DNA of 64,000 nucleotides from an uncultured Tenacibaculum sp. (GTDB lineage Bacteria > Bacteroidota > Bacteroidia > Flavobacteriales > Flavobacteriaceae): positions 1 through 64,000 of the forward strand of contig CANMCD010000001.1 of NCBI GenBank assembly GCA_947496185.1, in the 5' to 3' direction. Of the stretch, positions 43,447-52,833 are shown in pieces. The notes below the pieces were generated by a model, which did not search any database, had not been told where the DNA came from, and worked only from the letters and a program-made list of their open reading frames with translations. Every line of letters starts with the position of its first letter. Position 1 is the stretch's first letter. The position numbers and the translations under genes are program-made.

Positions 43447-46400
43447 TTATTCTTTAATGATTACTCTTTTTCCTTCTGAATGACTGCTAAATTCAGGAGC
43501 GTACATGTTTTGTATAGAGGTGATTCCATTACTGAAGCTACCAGCATTGTTGGCTCTCAAAGTATATTCAAAAACATATACTCCCTTTGGCAAACGGTCA
43601 AAAAAGAAATTTGTTGCTGCGTCTTTTGTGCTTTGATAATACCCCAAACCGTCTTGCCACTTGTATTTAGAAATAACATTCACAGGTTCAAATCCACTAG
43701 CTCTCATATCCTTCATATGAATAAACTCCATACTTCTGTCAACACGTAATTCGATACGAATGGTTATTAAATCTCCTACTTGTACTGCATTATTTTCTTT
43801 AATCTCAATTAGTTTTTTACCACTGTCTGTATTAATTTTTTTAAATATTTTTTTATTGAGCTGTAAAGGAGTTTTTGCAGTTGTTATCTTATCTAGGTTT
43901 TCAAAATATTGCCAATACAAACCACCCCATGAGATTGTTTTTCCTTTTGCGTTAATAGAAACCTTACCCATAGTAGGAGTAATTTCTCCACCTTTCCATG
44001 AGGTTTTAAAATAACCTGTTCCTGCTTCTACTTTAACATTAGGTAAGTTAGCGGGATCTATCTTTTTATTTCCTACGGATATATTTACCATATCAGTAAC
44101 CGAAATCCAATCACTGCCTTGAAGTAATAAGGCATAAATGGCTTCAGTAGTTGCTTTGGTGGTTTTCCATCGGTTAACTTGTTTGTGTTTTAGTAACCAG
44201 ATTTTTAAATTATCAATAACTTCAGTATTATTTTCTATTTCAGCAAAGGCTTCGATTAATAATGCTTGTGTTTCAATAGGTGCTTGGTGCCAAAACCAGC
44301 CTGTAGTATTTTCTTTCCAATACATTCCTAATTCTTCTGAAACGATACTAGTTTCTTTAAGCGAGGCCAAAATTTTAGTGGCTACTGCCTTATTCCCTGT
44401 CCTGTGATGTATTAAAGCAATTTGTCCTTTTCCAGATAAGTTAAAACTATTCCAGTAGGTAACAGATTGCTTTTTATAATATGCTATGGCTTTTTGTGTG
44501 CTGTTTTTAATTGGTAGATTTTGATAAAAGCTACGCATGTACAAGTACTGTAGTGTAAAATAACTAATATGCTTTTGATCTAGGTATTTTTGATAAGCGA
44601 TTTGCCCCTTTTTTTCTTTAATCTTATGAGCTTCTTTTAATAATTTGTTATAGATGTCAACAATTTCATTGTCTAAGAAGTTTATGGCTTTATTGATGAT
44701 ATTTTGCGTTTTATTATCAAAGTTTACGATACCTAATTGTTTAAGGTGCCCGAATCCACTTGCGATATGCTGTGTAATAAAAACATTTGGATAAATATTT
44801 CCCTTAAACCATGGGAAGGCACCATTGCTTAATTGTAGTTGTGCTAGTTTTTGAATGGCAACTTCTTGTTCTTGTGAAAGTTTATTGATTTCGAAAAGTA
44901 AAGCAATTCGCTTTTTTTGGTCTGTTTCAGATTGTGCATCACGTAACCATGGAGTCTCTTGGATGATTAATGATTTTAACTCTTGATTTTTTTCCAAGTT
45001 ACTCAATAAAGCAGCTGAAGATCTCCATTGGTTAAAGACCTCTTGAATCCTTGGGTTTGAATTTGCAATATAGCTCGCTAAGGTATTTGCATAATAACGA
45101 GCAAAAATTTGTTCACTACATTCATATTGTGACTCCATTAGGTATGGGAGCGCTTGAACAGCGTACCAAGCTGGATTTGAAGTGACTTCTAGTGTTAGTC
45201 TATGGTTTTTTAAAGTAGTGGACTTATTTTCAATAAGTTTTTTTAAATTAAATGTTTTCGTTTGTTTGCTTCGAACCCACAAAGGAAGTGTTTCCGTAAC
45301 TAGCATTCTATTAGATAAAATAGGAAGAGCACTTTGTTCTCCGTCTGAAAAATTATCAGCTTTAGCAACAATTTTATATTGCACAGCATCTAAGGTTTCA
45401 GGAATGCTAAGTTTCCAACTAACTTGTGTATTTTTATTTTTTTCTACTGAAAAACCTAATTGTTTACGGGTGTTCTTAAATACATCAATTTCTTTTCCCG
45501 TAATAGGGTTTGTTAATATTAATGCTGCTGTTCCGTTAAGGTTTTTACCTGAAAGATTGGAGATTTTGGTGCTGATAATAATCTCATCACCATGACGAAG
45601 AAAACGTGGGGCATTTGGGGTTACCATTAATTTTTTTTGTGTCACAGTTTCTAGGGTTTTAATCCTAGTATGTAAATTTTTAGTATGTCCTAATAATTGA
45701 AGTTTCCACTTTGTGAGTGCTTCAGGAGCGGTAAAACTGAAGGATATATTCCCTTTTGTGTCTGTTGTTAAGTGAGGATAGAAAAAGGCCGTTTCTTGTA
45801 AGTTTTTACGTACAGCAATGTTCTTTAGAGATTTTTTTTGAGGTGATTTTTTAACTGCTTTGGCTTGTTGGCTATTTACACCTTGACTTTCATCATGAAC
45901 TACAACTTCTTCAAGACCTGCACTACTTTGCTCCATTCTTGCAGCTCTTCTTCCACTAGGAGCCATTGAATACATGATTTCTTCTCCACCACCAAACCTT
46001 CGGCGTGAAGGATACCCACTAAATCGAAAGCCATACCAATTGAACTGAGCCCTGTTGCTTAGAAATGAATTAGTAGGCTGCGTAATGTTTGAAGTTGGGA
46101 TTCTGATTTTAAAGCTTTCATTACCAAAACTAACATCACCATCAGCACTATTGTAAATTTGATATAAAGGCTGTTTTATAGGAGAAAACCCCCATTTATG
46201 CTCTTTATAAGCATCTAATGAAGCATCGTACATACCTGCTAACATTTCGGCAGCTACTTGGTCCTTTTTGGTACCTGTGATGGTAAAACTCCACGTTTGT
46301 TTTGAATTAGGTACTATTTTATCTCTGAAAGTCTTGGTAATAATCTGTAATTCGGTAGTGGGGTAGGGGACGCTTATAACCATACTGCCTTTTTCGAAAC

Positions 46401-49400
46401 TATTGTACTGTGTATAGTACCATTTGATACCAAAACCACCTAAGTCTTTATCGGTAACAGGAATGGTGATTTTTTTATTGTTTTTATTAAGATGAATATA
46501 ATGTTTTGCAATCGTTTTTTGCTGTTTTTCAATAAATAATACTACGCTAATATCGGTAGCGTTTGAAGCAACGGTGATTACAGCTTTTTCTCCTGCTTTA
46601 TAAGAGTCTTTATCTGTTGTAACACTGAGTAATTTATTGTCGGGAGGTAGATTATCGGCATTTGATATAACGGAGAAATAATGTTTAGCTTCTACTGCTT
46701 GTCCGTACTTATCCTTGGTATTTAGAATAGCTACATATTTTCCAGATTCCCATTTTTTGATACTAGAAACTATTATCTCATTTTGATTTGCAGTGTTAAA
46801 TGTAGTGTCAAATACTTCTTTACTTTTTTTCCAATGAATAAATTTATCTTCATTGGTATAAGCGTCATGTGGGAATTTTTTGATAAACTCAGCTTTTGGG
46901 ATACTTTGGTAATCGGGAAAACCCCATGGGCGTTTACGTAAAATTCTCTTAGGAGGAGCTAACTTACATATTTGTATTGTCCCTTTGCTGTTTACCGTCT
47001 CATTGTTTAAGTTTTTCGTATGAATTTTAATGAGGTGTGTCTTCTTTTGTTTCTCTAGTATTTCGGGCATATCAATCTCTGCAAGTAGCGTATGATATCC
47101 AATTTTAATGGTTGTTGTGGTACTTCTAGTTTCTCCATTAATATCTGTTACATCTGCACTAACCTCGTAAGTAAAAATAGGCTGTTGTTTTTTGTTAATA
47201 CTTTCGTCAGGTAATGCTTTAAACTCTATCGTGTAATTTCCTTGGTCGTCTGTGGTAGTTTCACCATTTGTTATTTCTTGAGGGTGAGAAATAAATTGTG
47301 GTCTATACCAATACCACCATTTTGGATATTGAACCTTACGATGTACTCGATATACTACTTTTGCATTCGAAACTGTTGCACCAGAATAACTTTTAGCAAA
47401 ACCTTTAATTTTAACTAAGTCGTTAAGTTTATTACTTGTTTTTATAGGGATGAAGTCTGTTTCAAATTTTGGACGTTTGTATTCTTCTACTGATAGGTAG
47501 CTGTAATAATTTTGCCCTTGAATGGATGTTTCAATGGTAAATTGTCCAGTTAATCCTTTGCTGGGTAAAATAAATTTCGATGAAAAAGAACCGAATTCAT
47601 TGGTTTTTAACGTAACCTCTTTAAGAGTTTGGAAATTCACATCTTTTAATCGTACGATTACTGATTTGTTAGCAGTTACTTTGGCACTACTTTGAGAAGG
47701 TTTTAGAGCAATTCCTTTAAAGTGAATGGTTTGTCCTGGCCTGTAGATGCTTCGGTCAGTAAAAATGTAGGTTCTTATAGGATAGTTAGGGCTGTAATTT
47801 GTGGGTTCATGTACCGGGTTAATGTAGAAGTTTCCAAAAACAGCTTTTTCATTTTTATAAGTAATTGTTGCAATAACATTCGCAAAGTATGCTTTTTGGG
47901 GAGCGTATGTGAATTCGCCTTGTTCATTGCTGGTGAAATTTTTATCTATCTTCTTTCCGTAATGAGTAGTTACTGAATTTGAAAGATTAACGCGCGCGCC
48001 CTCTATAGGTTTTCCTGTTTTTCTATCAATTACTTGATAATTTTTTGAGACTTCATTGTTTCGGATAAAAGCAAGGTTTGTTGCTTGTAGGGTTGCATAG
48101 GCGAAAGTTGGTTTTTCAATATTTATTTTTTTGGGGCTAGCAAATAACACAAATTGACCATTTGGTAGTTTAGGGATAACCACTTCAGTTGCATGTGTTT
48201 GATAGTCTTTTTCATTTTTTAAGTTGGAAGACCATGATTTTATATCGTTGAGGTTTTTAATAAAATCAAATTGCTTTTTATCATTATGAATATTGTTAAG
48301 CTGTCTTATTTGTTCTGGAGATACTTTGTAAATTGTGAAATTTAAATGATCTAAATTTCTATACGTAATTAACATTCTAGAAAACTCATTTGTGGGGATG
48401 TTTTTTTCTGTTAATATTGATAAAGATACCGCGGTGATTTTTTGTTGCAGAGATAGACATTTTTTAGCACCAATACTTTTCGGATATTTAGCTAATACAT
48501 CTTTACAAATTACGAGTGCTTCTTGGTTTTTAAAACGAAAAACTTGTTTGTTCTTAGGGGCAAACTTTTTTGCTTGTTTATGATATATCTTTGCTATTTC
48601 ATAGGCATAAAGTCCTGAAGATTTATGCTGTGAAAATTTTTTTCTGGCAGTTTGTAATGCATGTAATAGTTTGGCTTCTTTATTACTAAAAGTACCGTGT
48701 TTTTCGACAAAAGCCAGTCGTTGAAGATCTACAGTAGCCAAAGCTGTTAAATGTTTCTTTTTTAGATGGAAACTAAGTAATTCTTGATAAATTTTTAGAG
48801 CATTAAATTGTAGTGATAACGTGTCTTTTGTAGCTAGTTTTATTTTGGAAAAACTACTGTTGTCTCCTAATAGATTGGAGTCGTTTAATTTAAATTGATA
48901 GCTGGGTTTGGTTATAGCTGTTTCTGATGTTTTGTAGAAATCAAGTGAATTGTGCGCGAGAAAATCAAATAGCGTCGGTTGGTAGGTTTTGGTTTCTTCA
49001 GTTAGATGTAGAATATCTGTAAAGGATTTGATATCTTTTTTTTGTAATTCATTTTTATGAGTTAATGATGCTTGGTAGTGAGTGTGAATTTCATTGAAGA
49101 GTGTAGTTAGGTCCCAAGTTCTAAAATCATTGATGTCTATTTTTACTTGTGTTTGAGTTCTGTTATAAAACTTCCATTTATTTTGATTAAAATATTGCCA
49201 ATATAGATTTGCTAATATATTTTGCAATATGTTTTTGGTAGGACTTTTATGAGCTTCTATTTGTTTTTTAAATTGTTGTACGATATGAAATTTTGCTTCC
49301 TCTTCAAGTGTGAGTGCATATTTACTTTTAAAAAACATGGCTTTGATTACTTGAGGAGAATTTTCTGCTTTTTGGGCTTTTTTGTAGATATCTTCCACAA

Positions 49401-49536
49401 TTTTTAATGCAGATTTAGGTAGGTTGTCTTTTTCAAGCTCATCAACTTTTTTCCATAGAAGCGAAAAGTCCTCTTGCGCATTAGTCATAGTGGAAAATAA
49501 AAATATAATTAATAAAAAAGGCGTTATTTTTTTCAT
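43447..49536 (-). CDS. Alpha-2-macroglobulin family protein with thioester motif
   Basis: A 2029-residue exported protein. The signal peptide ends TMTNAQ (about 21) with no lipobox. The N-terminal ~450 residues are helical. MG-type domains follow, including MG2 (YIFTDRSIYRPGQTIHFKGI, about 590-610). A bait-like low-complexity stretch is rich in Ser, Gln and Lys (about 1190-1245). The A2M core comes next (FYPHLTTDTKGNISFSFTAP), then the thioester motif C1473-S-E-Q1476 and the helical thioester domain. Bacterial members trap proteases in the envelope. The usual partner PbpC is not adjacent; instead a small barrel gene follows. Confidence 0.9.
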   Translation of the reverse strand: MKKITPFLLIIFLFSTMTNAQEDFSLLWKKVDELEKDNLPKSALKIVEDIYKKAQKAENSPQVIKAMFFKSKYALTLEEEAKFHIVQQFKKQIEAHKSPTKNILQNILANLYWQYFNQNKWKFYNRTQTQVKIDINDFRTWDLTTLFNEIHTHYQASLTHKNELQKKDIKSFTDILHLTEETKTYQPTLFDFLAHNSLDFYKTSETAITKPSYQFKLNDSNLLGDNSSFSKIKLATKDTLSLQFNALKIYQELLSFHLKKKHLTALATVDLQRLAFVEKHGTFSNKEAKLLHALQTARKKFSQHKSSGLYAYEIAKIYHKQAKKFAPKNKQVFRFKNQEALVICKDVLAKYPKSIGAKKCLSLQQKITAVSLSILTEKNIPTNEFSRMLITYRNLDHLNFTIYKVSPEQIRQLNNIHNDKKQFDFIKNLNDIKSWSSNLKNEKDYQTHATEVVIPKLPNGQFVLFASPKKINIEKPTFAYATLQATNLAFIRNNEVSKNYQVIDRKTGKPIEGARVNLSNSVTTHYGKKIDKNFTSNEQGEFTYAPQKAYFANVIATITYKNEKAVFGNFYINPVHEPTNYSPNYPIRTYIFTDRSIYRPGQTIHFKGIALKPSQSSAKVTANKSVIVRLKDVNFQTLKEVTLKTNEFGSFSSKFILPSKGLTGQFTIETSIQGQNYYSYLSVEEYKRPKFETDFIPIKTSNKLNDLVKIKGFAKSYSGATVSNAKVVYRVHRKVQYPKWWYWYRPQFISHPQEITNGETTTDDQGNYTIEFKALPDESINKKQQPIFTYEVSADVTDINGETRSTTTTIKIGYHTLLAEIDMPEILEKQKKTHLIKIHTKNLNNETVNSKGTIQICKLAPPKRILRKRPWGFPDYQSIPKAEFIKKFPHDAYTNEDKFIHWKKSKEVFDTTFNTANQNEIIVSSIKKWESGKYVAILNTKDKYGQAVEAKHYFSVISNADNLPPDNKLLSVTTDKDSYKAGEKAVITVASNATDISVVLFIEKQQKTIAKHYIHLNKNNKKITIPVTDKDLGGFGIKWYYTQYNSFEKGSMVISVPYPTTELQIITKTFRDKIVPNSKQTWSFTITGTKKDQVAAEMLAGMYDASLDAYKEHKWGFSPIKQPLYQIYNSADGDVSFGNESFKIRIPTSNITQPTNSFLSNRAQFNWYGFRFSGYPSRRRFGGGEEIMYSMAPSGRRAARMEQSSAGLEEVVVHDESQGVNSQQAKAVKKSPQKKSLKNIAVRKNLQETAFFYPHLTTDTKGNISFSFTAPEALTKWKLQLLGHTKNLHTRIKTLETVTQKKLMVTPNAPRFLRHGDEIIISTKISNLSGKNLNGTAALILTNPITGKEIDVFKNTRKQLGFSVEKNKNTQVSWKLSIPETLDAVQYKIVAKADNFSDGEQSALPILSNRMLVTETLPLWVRSKQTKTFNLKKLIENKSTTLKNHRLTLEVTSNPAWYAVQALPYLMESQYECSEQIFARYYANTLASYIANSNPRIQEVFNQWRSSAALLSNLEKNQELKSLIIQETPWLRDAQSETDQKKRIALLFEINKLSQEQEVAIQKLAQLQLSNGAFPWFKGNIYPNVFITQHIASGFGHLKQLGIVNFDNKTQNIINKAINFLDNEIVDIYNKLLKEAHKIKEKKGQIAYQKYLDQKHISYFTLQYLYMRSFYQNLPIKNSTQKAIAYYKKQSVTYWNSFNLSGKGQIALIHHRTGNKAVATKILASLKETSIVSEELGMYWKENTTGWFWHQAPIETQALLIEAFAEIENNTEVIDNLKIWLLKHKQVNRWKTTKATTEAIYALLLQGSDWISVTDMVNISVGNKKIDPANLPNVKVEAGTGYFKTSWKGGEITPTMGKVSINAKGKTISWGGLYWQYFENLDKITTAKTPLQLNKKIFKKINTDSGKKLIEIKENNAVQVGDLITIRIELRVDRSMEFIHMKDMRASGFEPVNVISKYKWQDGLGYYQSTKDAATNFFFDRLPKGVYVFEYTLRANNAGSFSNGITSIQNMYAPEFSSHSEGKRVIIKE

Positions 49537-49737
49537 GTCTCAAGTTTTTTCAAATGAATGTTAATAGTGAGTTTTTTACCTTTAGCGGGTTTGAAAAATG
49601 AATCAGCAAAGTAAGAAATTAATTTTTTTGCTTGCTTGATTATTTGGTTTAGTTTTGTTAATAGCGGTGGATTTATGATTTATTTTTGATAAAAATAGCA
49701 TGAGTGATTTGTTTTGTTGTGTTTTTTCTAAAACAAA

Positions 49738-49761
49738 AAGCGAGCCAATATTGACTCGCTT
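49738..49761 (-). terminator. Terminator of the T9SS-linked operon
   Basis: A stem AAGCGAG / CTCGCTT (49738-49744... 49755-49761) with an inner CAAT/ATTG pair, followed on the minus strand by five Ts. It lies 30 bases beyond the stop of the OmpA-family gene. Confidence 0.6.
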
Positions 49762-49790
49762 CTTAAAAAAGATGTTGTTTTTTCGGGCAG

Positions 49791-51863
49791 TTAGTATACT
49801 CTTTTGACAACAAATTCACATCTTCTATTAATTTCGTGTTGTTCTTCAGAACAAGCTTCTTCAGTTTTACATTTAATAATAGGTTTGGATTCACCGTATC
49901 CAACAGCAGTAACTCTACCGCCTTCGATTCCCTGATCGATTAGGTAGAAACGAACAGAATTGGCTCTTTTTTGCGATAATTCTTGGTTGTATTTTTTGTG
50001 TCCTCTCATATCGGAATGTGTACCTATTTCGACAATCATTTCGGGGTACTTTTTCATTAAGTCTATTACAACTTGAATGGCTTTTTTAGCATCCCTTCTT
50101 AAGTACCAAAGATTGTAATCGAAGTTGATTTCTTCAGTTTTGATTACAGTTTGTTTTTTATCAGCTACTAGGTTTTTTTCTTTGGCAATAGTCTTTTTGA
50201 TTTTAAGCTTTTTTTCAGCTATTAATTCTAGCGCTTTTTTCTCTCTTAGTTCGTGTTCTTTTCTCTGTTGTAAGGCTATCGCTTCTTTCTTTTCTCTTTC
50301 AAGTTGTAGTAGAGATTTGAGTTCCATAGAAGCGTCGTTATTCTTTTTTCGCTCTTTTTTTAGCGTGAGCCTTCGCTGTTCTTTACTGTACTTATCTTTA
50401 GAAGCTTTTACGATGTATTGTTGATCGCATTTGACATCAAATAGAAAGCGTCCTTCTATATTGGTAATACTTTTTGCAAGTAATTCGTTTTGTGAGTTTT
50501 CTAGGGTGACTAATGCGCCTTTTAAGGGTTTTTTAGTATCAATATCAGAAATTATTCCAAGAATAAATTGATTGCATTCTTCTATAAGTAGTGGTTTTAA
50601 CTCTTTAATTCGGTAAATGTCATCATTTCCTTTTCCTGAAGTTCTATTAGAAGAGAAGTATCCTTGTTTTTTTGAATTAATTATAAAAGAAAAATCGTCA
50701 TAACCTGAGTTGATAGGAAGTCCTAGATTGTCAGGTTTTGTATAGGTGTCCTCCTTTATCGAGCTGATAAATACATCTAAAGATCCAAAACCAGGGTGTC
50801 CGTTAGAGGCAAAATAAAGTTTGTTATTTTGGCTAATAAATGGGAATTGCTCTTTTTTAGATGTATTGATTGTTGCCCCAAGGTTTTTGGGTACTCCATA
50901 GTTGCCATTAGCAAGTATGTCTACATAATACAAGTCGAAAGAACCAAATCCGTTGGGCATGTCTGAGGCAAAATATAACTTTTTTTCATCGGGACTCAAG
51001 GCGGGGTGTTCTGTAGAGTAATTCGTGTTATTAAAAGGTAAGGGAGTGATGTTTTTCCAAGTACCTTCTATAAGTTGTGCTTTGAATATTTGTACATGAG
51101 TTATATTCTTTTTGTCTTTTAGCCTTTTTCCTTTAACAAAGTTGTTTCTAGTAAAATAAGCAGTTTTACCATCTTTGGTAAAAATGATATTTGCCTCATG
51201 GAGTTTGGAATTGATGTTTTGTGATAGAGGAATAGCAATGCTATCTCCTAAGTGAATTTTGTCGGTAGGAACTTTGTATAAATCCAAATAATTTGAGCCA
51301 GTCCATCCATAGGTTTTATTGGTGCCGTCTTTCTGTTTTTTAGGAGCAGCAAATACGAGTTGGTCTTCATATAGCGTTGCTCCAAATTCTGATCCACTAG
51401 TATTGATCGCTAAGTTCTCTATATGATAACGTTCCCCCATTGCTTTTACATTTTCAAGATAGTGAATTGTTTTATTGAGGCTGTCCAATTTTTTGGGGTT
51501 ATTTTTCTCGTAATAAGAACGTAAGATCTTATAGGCTGTTTTGTGTTTGTTTTTAGCTTTTAAAGTAGTTGCATACCTAGTATGAATTAGTTGGGTAGTA
51601 CGCTTTTTATAGAATTTAAGGAGTAACCTATAGTAGCCATTGGCTTTTTCTAAATTGTTAGTATAAAAATAGGCATCTGCTATTTTGTTAAGAGCTTCAA
51701 AACTATACTCTTCTTTTAACGCTTTTTCATAAAGTGGAATGGCTTGACTATAAAACGCTCTTTCAAAGTATTTATTAGCTCGTTTAAGATGCTTTCCTTG
51801 TTGTTGTGCATAGGTTGCACAAGTATATATAGAAATAAAAATAAGTATGATTGCTTTTTTCAT
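49791..51863 (-). CDS. OmpA-family protein with TPR and PD40 repeats
   Basis: A 690-residue envelope protein: signal peptide (ends TYAQ, about 20), TPR-like helices (25-140), a WD40-like/PD40 propeller (about 150-425, with repeats such as HPALSPDEKKLYFASDMPNG) and a carboxypeptidase-like domain (about 435-510). A Lys/Glu-rich helix and an OmpA peptidoglycan-binding domain (about 575-690, VEIGTHSDMRGHKKYNQELS) complete it. This layout resembles the PorE/SprE-neighbour type proteins that tie T9SS parts to the wall. It follows the PorP/SprF gene by 12 bases. Confidence 0.88.
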   Translation of the reverse strand: MKKAIILIFISIYTCATYAQQQGKHLKRANKYFERAFYSQAIPLYEKALKEEYSFEALNKIADAYFYTNNLEKANGYYRLLLKFYKKRTTQLIHTRYATTLKAKNKHKTAYKILRSYYEKNNPKKLDSLNKTIHYLENVKAMGERYHIENLAINTSGSEFGATLYEDQLVFAAPKKQKDGTNKTYGWTGSNYLDLYKVPTDKIHLGDSIAIPLSQNINSKLHEANIIFTKDGKTAYFTRNNFVKGKRLKDKKNITHVQIFKAQLIEGTWKNITPLPFNNTNYSTEHPALSPDEKKLYFASDMPNGFGSFDLYYVDILANGNYGVPKNLGATINTSKKEQFPFISQNNKLYFASNGHPGFGSLDVFISSIKEDTYTKPDNLGLPINSGYDDFSFIINSKKQGYFSSNRTSGKGNDDIYRIKELKPLLIEECNQFILGIISDIDTKKPLKGALVTLENSQNELLAKSITNIEGRFLFDVKCDQQYIVKASKDKYSKEQRRLTLKKERKKNNDASMELKSLLQLEREKKEAIALQQRKEHELREKKALELIAEKKLKIKKTIAKEKNLVADKKQTVIKTEEINFDYNLWYLRRDAKKAIQVVIDLMKKYPEMIVEIGTHSDMRGHKKYNQELSQKRANSVRFYLIDQGIEGGRVTAVGYGESKPIIKCKTEEACSEEQHEINRRCEFVVKRVY

Positions 51864-51875
51864 GATGAGATTTTT

Positions 51876-52826
51876 TTAAAAAAACCTAGGAGATTTATCA
51901 AATCCTTTTTTAAGTCCGATGGTGTCAAAATCAAATAAAACAAATACTTCATGTGTGCCCGAGCTAAAGTCGCTAAGGTTTGAAGTGGTATAATCAAAGG
52001 CATATCCAATTCTAAGGCTCTGAGTTGCTTTTAAATTGAACATCGCATTAAACGAGTCATTAATTCTATAAGATAGCCCTGCTTCAAATCTGTTGTTAAA
52101 AAGTACATTTAAAGAGGTGTCAAGTACTAAAGGAGCACCTTTAACGGCTTTAAGTAAGAAAGAGGGTTTTAGTTTTAGAAAACTACTAATTTTATAAACA
52201 TACCCACCATTTACAAACAAATGCATGGATTCTCCACCAATGCTTTTGAGACCATTTTTTTCTTCAATATGGGTTGCATTGATAAGATTAGGTACAGCGA
52301 CTCCGAGATAATATTTATTGGTGAAATAAAAAGCTCCAAAGCCAAAGTTAGGTAATGTTTTGTTTTGATTGACAAAAGCATCATCAACAGGGGCAACACC
52401 GTTTACTTCATCAGGAAATCTAAAACTATCAAAATTAGTGTTTAGTGTTGTAAATCCTGCTTTGAGTCCTAAGGAAATTTTATGGTCTTGGTTAATAGGA
52501 ACAATATAAGCGGCATCTGCATAAATATTGGTTTCTTTCATGGTGCCATCTCCAATATTATCACTGATTAAAGAAGCTCCAATTTCCCATTTAGTAGAAA
52601 GAGGTGTATGAACGAAAAAAGTGTAGGTTTTAGGAGCACCAATGACATTCGTCCATTGCGTTCTGTGCATGAACCCAAAGTTGATGATTCCGAGATCATC
52701 CGTAGCGTAGGCCGGATTAAATACACTTTGATTGTACATATATTGTGTGTACTGTGGATCTTGTTGGGCTATAACAGAAAGTATACAGCTTTTGATAAGA
52801 AGAATCGAGAGTATTATTTTTTTCAT
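51876..52826 (-). CDS. PorP/SprF family T9SS outer-membrane protein
   Basis: A 316-residue beta-barrel protein. The signature start QQDPQYTQYMYNQSVFNPAY (about 21-40) right after the signal peptide defines the family. SprF-like proteins serve the export or surface fixing of type B sorted cargo, and here the gene lies 7 bases after such a cargo gene and 12 before an OmpA protein. It is therefore probably dedicated to the protein encoded upstream. Confidence 0.92.
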   Translation of the reverse strand: MKKIILSILLIKSCILSVIAQQDPQYTQYMYNQSVFNPAYATDDLGIINFGFMHRTQWTNVIGAPKTYTFFVHTPLSTKWEIGASLISDNIGDGTMKETNIYADAAYIVPINQDHKISLGLKAGFTTLNTNFDSFRFPDEVNGVAPVDDAFVNQNKTLPNFGFGAFYFTNKYYLGVAVPNLINATHIEEKNGLKSIGGESMHLFVNGGYVYKISSFLKLKPSFLLKAVKGAPLVLDTSLNVLFNNRFEAGLSYRINDSFNAMFNLKATQSLRIGYAFDYTTSNLSDFSSGTHEVFVLFDFDTIGLKKGFDKSPRFF

Positions 52827-52833
52827 AAAGCTA

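Noticed and set aside
43480-49407. Plus-strand open frames within the alpha-2-macroglobulin gene
   Set aside because: They lie antisense to a single intact 2029-codon gene and show no domain pattern.
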